From Actinomycetes bacterium (GTDB taxonomy: Bacteria; Actinomycetota; Acidimicrobiia; Acidimicrobiales; Palsa-688): a stretch of DNA of 64,000 nt. The stretch spans positions 62,001 to 126,000 of the forward strand of contig JAKAQB010000001.1 of assembly GCA_021811865.1 (NCBI GenBank), given 5' to 3'. Shown piece after piece: positions 32,025 through 40,572 of the stretch. Below the pieces are notes generated by a model. That model had not been told where the DNA came from. It made no database searches and saw only the letters and a list, made by a program, of their open reading frames with translations. Numbering within the stretch: the first letter of the stretch is position 1; every line of letters starts with the position of its first letter. A program made the position numbers and the translations under genes.

Positions 32025-35000
32025 GATTGCCGTGGCGATGCAGGCTGACGCTCACCGCCTGCTCGCGCACCCAGCGCTCGGCCTCGACGGCCGGGTCGGC
32101 CACCACCGGCGAGCGGTCCACCCACACGCCCCGGTCGTAGGCGGCGAGAAGGGTGTCGCCGGCGACGGCGCCGAGGATCCGTACCTTGTCCCAGCCGCCG
32201 GCGCCCGCCCGGACGACGAAGTCCGGGTCATCCTCCACCATCGACACGGCCTCCCCGCCTCGTGGCTCGGCGCTGCTGACCGTCACGGCGGCACCTGCGG
32301 CATGGCCGGCGGCGGTGGCGAGGGCGAGGTCGCGGTCGGTCACTCCCGAGCCCGCCCGGATGAGGACGCAGTGCAGCGGGAGGTGGCGCAGCACGTTCGC
32401 CTCGGCGGCCAGGGCGCTCGGGTCGACCGGGGCGAGCGCGCCTGTCAGCTCGGCGCGCACGGCGTCGCCGAACGCCTGAGGCGTGCCCTCCCAGCTCCCA
32501 CGCCACCTCCCGAGGCTGGCAACGTAGTGGGGCCCCCCGGCCTTGGCGCCGGGCCCCACCACCGACCGCTTCCAACCGCCGAAGGGTTGGCGCCGGACGA
32601 CGGCACCAGTGATGTGGCGGTTGACGTAGAGGTTCCCGGCCTCCACCCGGTCGACCCAGCGGGAGATCTCGGCCGGGTCGAGGCTGTGCAAGCCGGCGGT
32701 GAGACCGTAGGCCGGCCGGTTCTGCCACGTGATGGCCTCGTCGAGGTCGGCGGCCCGCATGAGGCCGAGCACCGGTCCGAAGCACTCGGTGAGGTGGAAG
32801 GGCGAGCCGGGGGCCACGCCGAGCTTGATGCCAGGCGACCACAGCTGCGGGTTGGCAGGGTCCTGGCGGGGCTCGAGCAGCCACCTCTCACCGGGCTCGA
32901 GGCGGGTGAGCGCCGAGGCCAACGGCTCCTCCGCCGGTCGGATCAGAGGACCGAGGGTGGTCGCCGGGTCGTAGGCCGGGCCGGGCCGGAGGCTGGCGGC
33001 GGCATCTGCGAGTTGGCGGCGGAACCGCTCGTCGTCGTAAACCGACGCCTCGACGATGGCGAGGCTCGCTGCCGAGCACTTCTGTCCGGCGTGGCCGAAC
33101 GCCGAGTGCACCAGGTCAGCGACCGCCCGGTCGAGGTCGGCCGCGGCGGTGACGACGATCGCGTTCTTGCCGCTCGTCTCGGCGTGCAGGTGCAGGTCCG
33201 GCCGCCATCCGAGGAACAGCCGAGCAGTGTCCCACGACCCGGTCAGCACCACCGCCCCGACGTCAGGGTGGGTTACCAGGCGCCGGCCGGCATCGTCGTC
33301 CGCTGTGGGAACGAAGTGCAGGGCGCTGCGGGGCGCGCCGGCGTCCCAGCAGGCCTGGGCGATCGCCCAGGCCACGGCGACCGTCTCGGGAGCTGGCTTG
33401 AACACGACCGTGTTGCCCGCCGCAAGCGCCGCCAGCACCCCGCCGGCGGGGATGGCGAGGGGGAAGTTCCACGGTGGTACCACGGCGACGGTCCCGATCG
33501 GCTGGAAGCGGTCGCCGGCCGCTTCCAGCTCGGCCGCCCGGTCGGCGTAGTAGCGGGCGAAGTCCACCGCTTCGGACACCTCCGGGTCGGACTCGGAGAA
33601 GGTCTTGCCGCCGTCGTGGGCCATCAGTCCGATCAGCTGGCCGCGCCGTTCTGAGAGGGCGTCGGCCACGGCGTGCAGCACCTTGCCTCGTGACGTTCCC
33701 GGAACCGCCGCCCATCCCTCGCGACCCGCCACCGCTCTGGCCACGGCACGGTCGACGAGCTCCACTGGTGACTGCACCCAGCGGTAGGCCGGGCGGCCGG
33801 CGGCGGAGGGGTCCCGGCCCACGCCGTCCGCCGGCGACTCCACGGCGTCCCCATCCACGACGGCGGGGATGACGTGGCCGTCCGGCCACGGCTCCGCCGT
33901 GAGGTGGTCCACCAGCCACCGGCGGTTGGCCGCTCTGGTGAGGTCGGTGTCGGGCTCGTTGGCGAACCAGTCAGAGGTGGCGCCCGTCGCCGGGGAGGCA
34001 GGTCCGGTGCGGTCCTGTGACCGGAGGGTCGTCACGGTGGGCTCGTGCGACGCGGCGACCGACGCCTCGAACCGGCGGCGCTCCTGCCCCCACGCCGGCG
34101 AGCCGACGCCGAGGGCGAACTGGTTGCGGAGGAAGTTGTCGGGCCCGGTGTTCTCGTCGAAGCGCCGTACCAGATAGGCGATGGCCGACTCGTGATCGGC
34201 GCGGGCGACGATCGGGGCGTACAGCAACAGGCTGCCGGCGGCGTCGCGCACCGGGTGGGCGGCGGAACCGGCCATGCCCTCGAGCATCTCCACCTCCACC
34301 ATCCCCGGCACCTGGCGGTCGGCTGCCAGCGTGAGCGCCCAGGCAAGCTCGAAGAGGTTGTGGCTGGCTACCCCGAGCCGGACGGCGCCGGCGTTGGACG
34401 GATCGAGGGCGACGTCGAGCATCCGCTTGTAGTTGGCGTCGACCTCTGCCTTGGTCGGGTACGGCGCCGGCGCCCACCCCGCCAGCTCCGCCTCCACCTT
34501 CTCCATGGCGAGGTTGGCGCCCTTCACGATCCGGACCTTGACCACGCCTCCCCCGTCCGCGCGGCGCTGGCGCGCCCACGACATCAGGTCCTGCAGGACG
34601 GGGAGGGAGTCGGGGATGTAGGCCTGCAGGACGATGCCGGCGTCGAGGGGCCGGTAGGCGGGTTCGGAGAGCACCCGCTGGAACACCTCGACGGTCAGCT
34701 CCAAGTCGCGGTACTCCTCCATGTCCAGGTTGACGAACTTCGCCGGATGGGCTTCACGAGCGGCGTCGTAGAGGCGGCGAAGCCGCCCGGAGACCCGGTC
34801 CACCTCACTGTCGAAGGCGGCGTGGTTGATCTGGGCGCAGACGGACGTGACCTTCACCGACACGTAGTCCACGTCGGGCCGGCGCAGCAGCCCGACGACG
34901 CCGGCGAGGCGCCGGTCTGCCTCGTCGTCGCCGAGGATCGCCTCCCCGAGCAGGTTCAGGTTGAGGCGGATGCCCTCGGCCCGCCGGCGGGCGATGTGGC

Positions 35001-35397
35001 GACGCAGCGGCCGGTCCTCGGCGGCGATCACGTAGCCGGCGAGCTCGGCGCGCAAACGAGCGGCGACGAGGGGCATCACCAGGCGGGGGTATCGCCTGGC
35101 GGCCGCTGTCCCGGCGCTGAGCAGCAGGCGGTCGCCGGGGCCGAGGAAGCGGGGGGATCCGAGCTCGTCGACCAGCGCCCGCAGCTGCCCCGCCGCCCGG
35201 GCCGGTTCCCGGGTCCTCAGCACCTCGTCGGTGAGAGCGATGATGAACGCAAGGCCGGAGCGGTCGTCGAGGAGGCGCGCCACGCGCGCCTGCGCCGCCC
35301 GCTCCCGCCGTCCCCGCTCCGCATCGGTGCCTGCTTGGAGCCGCTCGGCGAGGCGGACGGCCCGCCCGGTCAGGATGTCGTCGCGTGCAACCGCCAC
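31972..35397 (-). CDS. putA: Bifunctional proline dehydrogenase/P5C dehydrogenase
   Basis: 1141 residues. The N-terminal FAD barrel (about 80-430) has VSVKVTSVCAQIN, KFVNLDMEEYRDLELT, VKVRIVKGANLAMEKVEAE and GVASHNLFELAW. The aldehyde dehydrogenase domain (about 520-980) has VVPPWNFPLAIPAGG, ETSGKNA and the nucleophile in GHAGQKCSAA. A C-terminal tail resembling the PutA conserved domain completes it. No N-terminal ribbon-helix-helix is present, so it is not the trifunctional repressor type. It converts proline to glutamate via P5C with substrate channelling. GTG 35397 is chosen for the TACGCT hexamer before it. It is divergent from the helicase gene. Confidence 0.93.
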   Translation of the reverse strand: MAVARDDILTGRAVRLAERLQAGTDAERGRRERAAQARVARLLDDRSGLAFIIALTDEVLRTREPARAAGQLRALVDELGSPRFLGPGDRLLLSAGTAAARRYPRLVMPLVAARLRAELAGYVIAAEDRPLRRHIARRRAEGIRLNLNLLGEAILGDDEADRRLAGVVGLLRRPDVDYVSVKVTSVCAQINHAAFDSEVDRVSGRLRRLYDAAREAHPAKFVNLDMEEYRDLELTVEVFQRVLSEPAYRPLDAGIVLQAYIPDSLPVLQDLMSWARQRRADGGGVVKVRIVKGANLAMEKVEAELAGWAPAPYPTKAEVDANYKRMLDVALDPSNAGAVRLGVASHNLFELAWALTLAADRQVPGMVEVEMLEGMAGSAAHPVRDAAGSLLLYAPIVARADHESAIAYLVRRFDENTGPDNFLRNQFALGVGSPAWGQERRRFEASVAASHEPTVTTLRSQDRTGPASPATGATSDWFANEPDTDLTRAANRRWLVDHLTAEPWPDGHVIPAVVDGDAVESPADGVGRDPSAAGRPAYRWVQSPVELVDRAVARAVAGREGWAAVPGTSRGKVLHAVADALSERRGQLIGLMAHDGGKTFSESDPEVSEAVDFARYYADRAAELEAAGDRFQPIGTVAVVPPWNFPLAIPAGGVLAALAAGNTVVFKPAPETVAVAWAIAQACWDAGAPRSALHFVPTADDDAGRRLVTHPDVGAVVLTGSWDTARLFLGWRPDLHLHAETSGKNAIVVTAAADLDRAVADLVHSAFGHAGQKCSAASLAIVEASVYDDERFRRQLADAAASLRPGPAYDPATTLGPLIRPAEEPLASALTRLEPGERWLLEPRQDPANPQLWSPGIKLGVAPGSPFHLTECFGPVLGLMRAADLDEAITWQNRPAYGLTAGLHSLDPAEISRWVDRVEAGNLYVNRHITGAVVRRQPFGGWKRSVVGPGAKAGGPHYVASLGRWRGSWEGTPQAFGDAVRAELTGALAPVDPSALAAEANVLRHLPLHCVLIRAGSGVTDRDLALATAAGHAAGAAVTVSSAEPRGGEAVSMVEDDPDFVVRAGAGGWDKVRILGAVAGDTLLAAYDRGVWVDRSPVVADPAVEAERWVREQAVSVSLHRHGNLTGRYDGVVAALRGHRG

Positions 35398-35403
35398 GGC
35401 CCG

Positions 35404-35409
35404 AGCGTA
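35404..35409 (-). promoter_or_regulatory. -10 element of leaderless putA promoter
   Basis: On the minus strand TACGCT ends six bases before GTG 35397; no ribosome binding site is visible. Confidence 0.5.
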
Positions 35410-35468
35410 CCGGTGGCTCCCGGCGCTGGTTCGTTGGTGTAGGCCATCGGCGGGCAGCATGGGGCCGT

Positions 35469-38030
35469 ATGGTGGCCCTCTCGACCCTCGCGGAGATCGC
35501 CGCCACGGCACGCCACGCCGATGAGGCGTTCGAGGGTTTCGTGGGTTGGGTCGGCCAGCAGGGCATCACCCTCTACGCCGCCCAGGAGGAGGCGCTCCTA
35601 GAGGTCTTCGCCGGCAGCCATGTGATCCTCAACACCCCGACGGGGTCCGGCAAGAGCCTGGTCGCCCTGGGCGCTCACGTGGCCGCAATGGCCGAGGGCC
35701 GGCGCTCGTTCTACACGGCGCCGATCAAGGCGCTGGTCTCGGAGAAGTTCTTCGCCCTCTGCGAGCAGCTCGGCGCCGAGCGGGTCGGGATGCTGACCGG
35801 CGACACCACCATCAACCCGGTGGCGCCGGTCGTGTGCGCCACCGCCGAGATCGTGGCCAACATGGCGCTGCGTTCCGGCGCCGGCGCTGCTGTCGACCAG
35901 GTCGTGATGGACGAGTTCCACTTCTACGGTGACCCCGACCGCGGTTGGGCGTGGCAGGTGCCGCTCCTCGAGCTGACCGGCGCGCAGTTCCTCCTGATGT
36001 CGGCGACGCTCGGGGACACCGGCCGGATCGAGGAGGGCCTGTGCCGGCGTACGCGGCGGCCGGTTGCAGTGGTCCGTTCGGCCATCCGCCCGGTTCCCCT
36101 CCACTTCGAGTACCGGCGCACCCCGCTGCACGAGACCGTCGACCAGCTCCTCTCCTCCGACCAGGCGCCGCTCTACGTCGTGCACTTCACCCAGGCCGCC
36201 GCCGTCGCCTTTGCGCAGGCGATGACGTCAGCGTCGGTGACCACCCGCGCCCAGCGGGAGGACATCGCCGACGCGGTCGCCGGCTTCCGGTTCGCGCCCG
36301 GGTTCGGCCCGACGCTCGCACGGCTGGTCCGCCACGGCATCGGCGTCCACCACGGCGGCATGCTCCCCAAGTACCGCCGGCTGGTGGAGCGGCTCACCCA
36401 GGCGGGCCTGCTCCGCGTCGTGGCCGGCACCGACACCCTCGGTGTGGGCGTCAACCTTCCGCTGCGCACGGTTGTCTTCACCGGACTGGCCAAGTACGAC
36501 GGCACCACGTCGCGCCTGCTCACCGCCCGGGAGCTCCACCAGATCGCGGGAAGGGCTGGGCGGGCCGGTTTCGACACCTCAGGTCTCGTCGTCGTGCAGG
36601 CCCCCGAGCACGTCATCGAGAACGAACGGGCCGTCGAGAAGGCTGCGGGCGACCCCAAGAAGCTACGCCGCCTCGTCCGCTCCCAGCCACCGAAGGGGTT
36701 CGTGCCATGGGATGAGGCCGTCTTCGCACGGATCGTCTCGTCGCCCCCCGAGCCGCTCAGCCCTCACCTGCGGGTGACGCACGGCCTCGTGCTCGACGTG
36801 CTCGACCGGCCGGGCGACGGGTGTGCCGCGCTGCGCCACCTCCTCGTCGACAACGACGAGGAGCGCCCGGCCCAGCGCCGCCTCGCCCGCCGTGCCATCG
36901 CCTTGTACCGCTCGCTTCTGGGCGCCGGTGCCCTCGAGCGCCTCGACGCGCCCGACCACAAGGGACGCTGGGTGCGGGTCACGACCGACCTGCAAGCTGA
37001 TTTCGCACTCGACAGCCCCCTCAGCCCCTGGGTCCTCGACGTCCTGCCCCACCTCGACCCCACATCCCCGACGGCCGCCCTCGACGTGGTGAGCGTGGTG
37101 GAGGCGACGCTCGAGGACCCGGGCGTGGTGCTCGCCGCCCAGCTGGACCGGCTGCGGCGGGAGGTCCTCGCCGAGCTCAAGGCCCAGGGTGTCGAGTACG
37201 AGCAACGCTTGGAGGCGCTCGACCAGCTCGAGCACCCCAAGCCGCTGCGGGACTGGACCTACGACCGGTTCAACGCCTACCGCGCCCGCCACCCGTGGGC
37301 AGGCGACTTCGACATCCACCCCAAGTCCGTCGCCCGGGATCTCTACGAGCGGGCCATGACCTTCGGCGAGTACGTCGCTCACTACGGCCTGGCCCGCTCC
37401 GAGGGCCTGCTGCTGCGCTACCTGAGCGAGGTGTACAAGGGTCTGGTACGGACCGTCCCCGAGGATGGGAAGACCGACGACTTGGTGGACCTCACCGAAT
37501 GGCTGGGGGAGGTCGTCCGGCAGGTCGACTCCTCCCTCATCGACGAGTGGCGTCGGATGGCGGAGGTCGCCGCCGGGGCGGTGGGGGCTGGTGGCGCGGT
37601 GGGGGCTGGTGGCGCGGTGGGGGCGGGGCTGGCTGCCGACGCTGCCGCAGGGGCACCACCGGTGACGGCCAACCGCCGGGCTTTCCGGGTCATGGTCCGC
37701 AACGCCGCGTTCCGACGCGTCGAGCTCGCCGCCCGGCGCGAGCCGGCGGCTCTGGCGGCGAGCGAGGCACCTGGAGGCTGGAGCAGGTCGGAGTGGGCCA
37801 CCGCCCTGGACCGGTACTTCGCCGTGCATCCCTCGATCGGCACCGGCGCGGAGGCCCGGTCTGCCGCCTGGCTGCGGATCGAGGAGGAGCCCGACCGGTG
37901 GCGGGTCCGCCAGGTGCTCGACGACCCCGAGGGCTGGCACGACGCGGCGCTCGTCGGATCCGTCGGGCTCGCCGACTCGGATGCCGCCGGCGAACCGGCG
38001 TGGCGGACCGAGAGGGTGGAGGTCCCGTAG
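35469..38030 (+). CDS. Ski2-like DExH helicase (DUF3516 family)
   Basis: 853 residues. Walker A is LNTPTGSGKS, the Walker B box is DEFH (VVMDEFHFYGDPDRG), motif III is MSATLGD, and the C-terminal lobe has VVAGTDTLGVGVNLPLRTVVF and QIAGRAGRAG. The long C-terminal part is the DUF3516 region typical of actinobacterial Ski2/Mtr4-like helicases, thought to act on RNA. A Gly/Ala/Val-rich insert at about 703-720 is encoded by an 18-bp tandem repeat. ATG 35469 has no clear ribosome binding site; a GTG follows in the next codon. The family lacks a precise function. Confidence 0.9.
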   Translation: MVALSTLAEIAATARHADEAFEGFVGWVGQQGITLYAAQEEALLEVFAGSHVILNTPTGSGKSLVALGAHVAAMAEGRRSFYTAPIKALVSEKFFALCEQLGAERVGMLTGDTTINPVAPVVCATAEIVANMALRSGAGAAVDQVVMDEFHFYGDPDRGWAWQVPLLELTGAQFLLMSATLGDTGRIEEGLCRRTRRPVAVVRSAIRPVPLHFEYRRTPLHETVDQLLSSDQAPLYVVHFTQAAAVAFAQAMTSASVTTRAQREDIADAVAGFRFAPGFGPTLARLVRHGIGVHHGGMLPKYRRLVERLTQAGLLRVVAGTDTLGVGVNLPLRTVVFTGLAKYDGTTSRLLTARELHQIAGRAGRAGFDTSGLVVVQAPEHVIENERAVEKAAGDPKKLRRLVRSQPPKGFVPWDEAVFARIVSSPPEPLSPHLRVTHGLVLDVLDRPGDGCAALRHLLVDNDEERPAQRRLARRAIALYRSLLGAGALERLDAPDHKGRWVRVTTDLQADFALDSPLSPWVLDVLPHLDPTSPTAALDVVSVVEATLEDPGVVLAAQLDRLRREVLAELKAQGVEYEQRLEALDQLEHPKPLRDWTYDRFNAYRARHPWAGDFDIHPKSVARDLYERAMTFGEYVAHYGLARSEGLLLRYLSEVYKGLVRTVPEDGKTDDLVDLTEWLGEVVRQVDSSLIDEWRRMAEVAAGAVGAGGAVGAGGAVGAGLAADAAAGAPPVTANRRAFRVMVRNAAFRRVELAARREPAALAASEAPGGWSRSEWATALDRYFAVHPSIGTGAEARSAAWLRIEEEPDRWRVRQVLDDPEGWHDAALVGSVGLADSDAAGEPAWRTERVEVP
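37578..37624 (+). repeat. 18-bp in-frame tandem repeat (2.6 copies)
   Basis: Two perfect 18-bp units starting GCGGTGGGGGCTGGTGGC at 37578 and 37596, plus an 11-bp partial unit, encode AVGAGG repeats in a linker of the helicase. Copy number may vary between strains. Confidence 0.8.
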
Positions 38031-38033
38031 CAT
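38028..38033 (+). promoter_or_regulatory. -10 element of leaderless promoter for the ABC ATPase gene
   Basis: TAGCAT overlaps the helicase stop codon and ends seven bases before GTG 38041. Confidence 0.45.
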
Positions 38034-38040
38034 CTGGCCT

Positions 38041-39027
38041 GTGATCCTGTCCGGGCCGGCGATCGACGTCGACGGCCTCCGCAAGACCTACGGCGAGATC
38101 GAGGCCGTCAAGGGTGTCGCCTTCCAAGTCCAGGCCGGGGAGACGTTCGGCTTCCTCGGACCGAACGGCGCCGGAAAGTCGACGACCATATCGATGCTCT
38201 GCACCCTGGTGCGCCCCACCGCCGGCCATGCTCTCGTCGCCGGCCACGACGTCGTGGCCGAGCGTGCGGCCGTCCGGCGCAACATCGGTCTCGTCTTCCA
38301 GGACGTGACTCTCGACACCTACCTCACGGCCGAGGAGAACCTCCGGTTCCACGCCGAGCTTTACGGGATCGCCCGGGCCGAGGTGGCGCCCCGCCTGCAG
38401 CAGGTCCTCGAGATGGTCGGGCTCTGGGAGCGGCGGGCATCGCTCGTCCGGACGTTCTCGGGTGGCATGAAGCGCCGGCTGGAGATCGCCCGGGGCCTGC
38501 TGCACTCCCCGCGGGTGCTGTTCCTCGACGAGCCGACCGTCGGCCTCGACCCACAGACCCGAGCCTCCATCTGGGGGTACATCGAGGAGCTCAAACGCCG
38601 CGAGGCCATCACCATCTTCTTGACCACCCACTACATGGACGAAGCCGAGTACTGCGACCGGATCGCCATCATGAACGCCGGGGAGATCGTCGTCCTCGAC
38701 ACGCCGGAGGCGCTCAAGGCTGCCGTTGGCCAGGACCGGGTCGTGCTCTCGACAGCCGACGACCCAGCCGCCATCGCCGCGCTCCGTGACCGCTTCGGGA
38801 TCGAGGCTGCCGTTCGCGAAGGATGCGTGATGTTCTCCGTCCCCGCCGGCGAATCGTTCGTGCCCCGCCTGTTCGCGGGACTCGGGGTCGCGATCCGCAG
38901 CATCAGCGTCGCCCGCCCCACCCTAGACGACGTGTTCATGGCCCACACCGGCTCCACCATCAGGGACGCCGAGGCGTCGTCCTCCGAGCGGCTCCGCAGC
39001 TTTCCGATGGTGCGCATGGGACGCTGA
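38041..39027 (+). CDS. DrrA-type ABC transporter ATP-binding protein
   Basis: 328 residues. Walker A is GPNGAGKST, the Q-loop region is LVFQD, the signature is FSGGMKRRLEIARG, Walker B is VLFLDEP and the switch histidine is in LTTHYMDEAEYCDR. The C-terminal 100 residues match the accessory domain of daunorubicin-resistance DrrA exporters. It should power the permease at 40573-41445, whose gene lies 1.5 kb downstream beyond three unrelated features; DrrA/DrrB genes are normally adjacent. Its export substrate is unknown. Confidence 0.93.
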   Translation: MILSGPAIDVDGLRKTYGEIEAVKGVAFQVQAGETFGFLGPNGAGKSTTISMLCTLVRPTAGHALVAGHDVVAERAAVRRNIGLVFQDVTLDTYLTAEENLRFHAELYGIARAEVAPRLQQVLEMVGLWERRASLVRTFSGGMKRRLEIARGLLHSPRVLFLDEPTVGLDPQTRASIWGYIEELKRREAITIFLTTHYMDEAEYCDRIAIMNAGEIVVLDTPEALKAAVGQDRVVLSTADDPAAIAALRDRFGIEAAVREGCVMFSVPAGESFVPRLFAGLGVAIRSISVARPTLDDVFMAHTGSTIRDAEASSSERLRSFPMVRMGR

Positions 39028-39031
39028 GCCT

Positions 39032-39095
39032 GCCGGGGTGCCGCCCTGCCGGGGTGCTCGTCGCGGGCACGTCGCCGGGGTGCTCGTCGCGGGCA
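39032..39095 (+). repeat. 26-bp tandem repeat after the ABC ATPase gene
   Basis: A 22-bp core beginning GCCGGGGTGCTCGTCGCGGG occurs at 39048-39069 and 39074-39095 (period 26), preceded by a partial, diverged unit from 39032. It fills most of the gap before the next promoter. Function unknown. Confidence 0.75.
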
Positions 39096-39137
39096 GGTGG
39101 CCGGGTGGGCTGGGGTTTGTCCGGCTCCTCCTGCCGG

Positions 39138-39165
39138 TACGATGGTGGTCTAGCTCCCTGGAGGT
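39138..39165 (+). promoter_or_regulatory. Promoter -10 and ribosome binding site of the DUF2510 gene
   Basis: TACGAT at 39138-39143 lies about 35 bases before the start codon, with a weak TTTGTC-like -35 sixteen bases upstream. GGAGGT at 39160-39165 is a strong ribosome binding site 12 bases before ATG 39178. Unlike most genes here, this one is built for a leadered transcript. Confidence 0.4.
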
Positions 39166-39177
39166 CCCTTCCCCCCA

Positions 39178-39618
39178 ATGACCACCACGATCGTCATCGC
39201 CTGGCTGCTCTGTGGCCTCGGCGGCTGGGCAATCGGTCGTACCAAGGGTCGGGCCGGGCTCGGGGCGGTGCTCGGCGTCCTGCTCGGCCTGATCGGTATC
39301 GCCATCGTCGCCTTCCTGCCCTCCCGCCGCTCGTACGCGCCGGGCTCGTCGCCGTGGGGTCACGCCGGCTACGGGGCCACGGCCGTGCCCGCCGCCCCCC
39401 CGCCGGTGCCTCCTCCGTCCGTGCCCGCGCAGTGGGCGCCGGACCCGTCGGGCCGCCACGAGCACCGCTGGTGGGACGGCAAGGGGTGGAGCGACTTCGT
39501 CTCGAACGGCGGCGTCGAGTCAATCGACGCCACGGCCGGCACTCCGGGTCCGGCCGGCACTCCGGGTCCGGTTGGCCCGAGTCCGGTTGGCCCGAGTCCG
39601 GTTGGCCCGACCGCCTGA
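39178..39618 (+). CDS. Small membrane protein with DUF2510 domain
   Basis: 146 residues. Two hydrophobic segments at about 3-20 and 26-47 (IVIAWLLCGLGGWAIG; GAVLGVLLGLIGIAIVAFL) are followed by a Pro-rich linker and a DUF2510 domain at about 82-110 with WAPDPSGRHEHRWWDGKGW. DUF2510 is a short Trp-rich actinobacterial domain of unknown function. The C-terminal 30 residues are Gly/Pro/Thr repeats coded by tandem DNA repeats and overlap the convergent gene by 99 bp. It lies inside the split ABC transporter locus and has its own promoter. Confidence 0.85.
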   Translation: MTTTIVIAWLLCGLGGWAIGRTKGRAGLGAVLGVLLGLIGIAIVAFLPSRRSYAPGSSPWGHAGYGATAVPAAPPPVPPPSVPAQWAPDPSGRHEHRWWDGKGWSDFVSNGGVESIDATAGTPGPAGTPGPVGPSPVGPSPVGPTA

Positions 39619-39966
39619 GTCGCGCTCGCCGTTCCCGGTGGGGAGCCTTGCGGTGGCGGCCGCCGTTTCCACCCCCGCCCTCGTAGGTGGGCCAGCGATG
39701 ACCTGCCCGTTGCGCACGTCCACACCTTCCGCCCGCAGCCGGCGCGCCTGCTCCACCTGGTGGCCCGGGGCAAGCCGGCCGTCGCCGTAGACGACCCGCC
39801 ACCAGGGCAGGCCGTCCTCGGCCCCGCTACCGGCGAGCACGGCACCGACTCCCCGGGCGGCTCTGGCGTAGCCAGCCTGGGCGGCGACGTCGCCGTAGCT
39901 CAGCACTTCTCCCGGCTTGGTGGAGCGGATGATCTCCACCACCCGAGCGCGAAAGGAGTCAGGCAC
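39520..39966 (-). CDS. Alkyltransferase-like (ATL) DNA-damage protein
   Basis: 148 residues. The first 100 match the MGMT/ATL fold: FRARVVEIIRSTKPGEVLSYGDVAAQAGY, ARGVGAVLAGSG with the DNA-binding helix, and PWWRVVYGDGRL in place of the PCHRV active site. The catalytic cysteine is Trp, as in ATL proteins, which bind O6-alkylguanine and hand it to nucleotide excision repair. The remaining 45 residues (repeats of TRANR) are an unusual basic extension read from the antisense of the DUF2510 gene repeats. GTG 39966 follows TACCGT by seven bases. Confidence 0.85.
   Translation of the reverse strand: MPDSFRARVVEIIRSTKPGEVLSYGDVAAQAGYARAARGVGAVLAGSGAEDGLPWWRVVYGDGRLAPGHQVEQARRLRAEGVDVRNGQVIAGPPTRAGVETAAATARLPTGNGERDSGGRANRTRANRTRANRTRSAGRTRSAGRGVD
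39534..39610 (+). repeat. Tandem 18-bp and 15-bp repeats coding on both strands
   Basis: Two 18-bp units (GGCCGGCACTCCGGGTCC) at 39534-39569 are followed by 2.7 copies of a 15-bp unit (GGTTGGCCCGAGTCC) at 39570-39610. On the plus strand they code Gly/Pro/Ser repeats of the DUF2510 protein; on the minus strand they code Arg/Asn/Thr repeats of the alkyltransferase-like protein. Confidence 0.85.
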
Positions 39967-39973
39967 GGCACCG

Positions 39974-39979
39974 ACGGTA
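39974..39979 (-). promoter_or_regulatory. -10 element of leaderless ATL promoter
   Basis: On the minus strand TACCGT ends seven bases before GTG 39966. Confidence 0.45.
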
Positions 39980-40029
39980 GCCACGGCCGGTCGTGGGTAC
40001 GCCGGAGGCATGGTGCTCCCCCGGGTTGT

Positions 40030-40550
40030 TCCCGAACCGTGCTCGTGACCGGCGCCGACTCCGGCTTCGGGCTGGCAACCGTGCTGCGGCTGGTGCGGCT
40101 GGCCGAGCTCGGGACGTCGCGATCGACGGCGGCCGCCGCCGGCTCGAGGTCATGGCGCTCGCCGTCATGGACCTGATACAGCGCGTCGTGCCCGCCATGG
40201 TGGGCAGCGGGGGCGGGCGCATCGTCAACGCCACCAGCGCAGCCCTTCACACCTCCACCCCGCTCGCGGGGTGGTACGTGGCGAGGAAGGCGCCGCCGCC
40301 GAGGAGCTGGCCGGGCGCCGCCCGGCCGGGCCCCCACACCGGGGTGATGAAGCGCCTGTGTGGCGCTACTACGCACTTGGTGAGCCCACCGGAGCGCTTT
40401 GCTGCCGCTGTCGTGGGGGTCCTCAGCTCGGACCGGCCGCCGGCACGCCGCCGGGTGGGTCCCGACGCCGCCGGCATGCGCATCGTCGGTGACCTCGTCC
40501 CCGACCGCGTGTGGGACCCGCTCGTCCAGCGCCTGGCCCGAAGCCTCTGA
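40030..40550 (+). pseudogene. Short-chain dehydrogenase/reductase (SDR) pseudogene
   Basis: Pieces of one SDR lie in order but in different frames. VLVTGADSGFGLATVLRLVR (from about 40039) is the NAD(P)-binding start with TGxxxGxG. After a deletion, MDLIQRVVPAMVGSGGGRIV and ATSAALHTSTPLAGWYVARK (about 40170-40290) include the YxxxK catalytic pair. After another frame change, PERFAAAVVGVLSSDRPPAR and the tail to the stop at 40550 match an SDR C-terminus. The middle of the Rossmann fold is missing. It separates the DrrA-like and DrrB-like genes. Confidence 0.75.
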
Positions 40551-40572
40551 CCTCCGGCGCGACACTGGCGGC

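Noticed and set aside
39032..39095. Possible CRISPR-like repeats (also 44166-44207 and 39534-39610)
   Set aside because: These are contiguous tandem repeats without variable spacers, of two or three units, and there are no cas genes.
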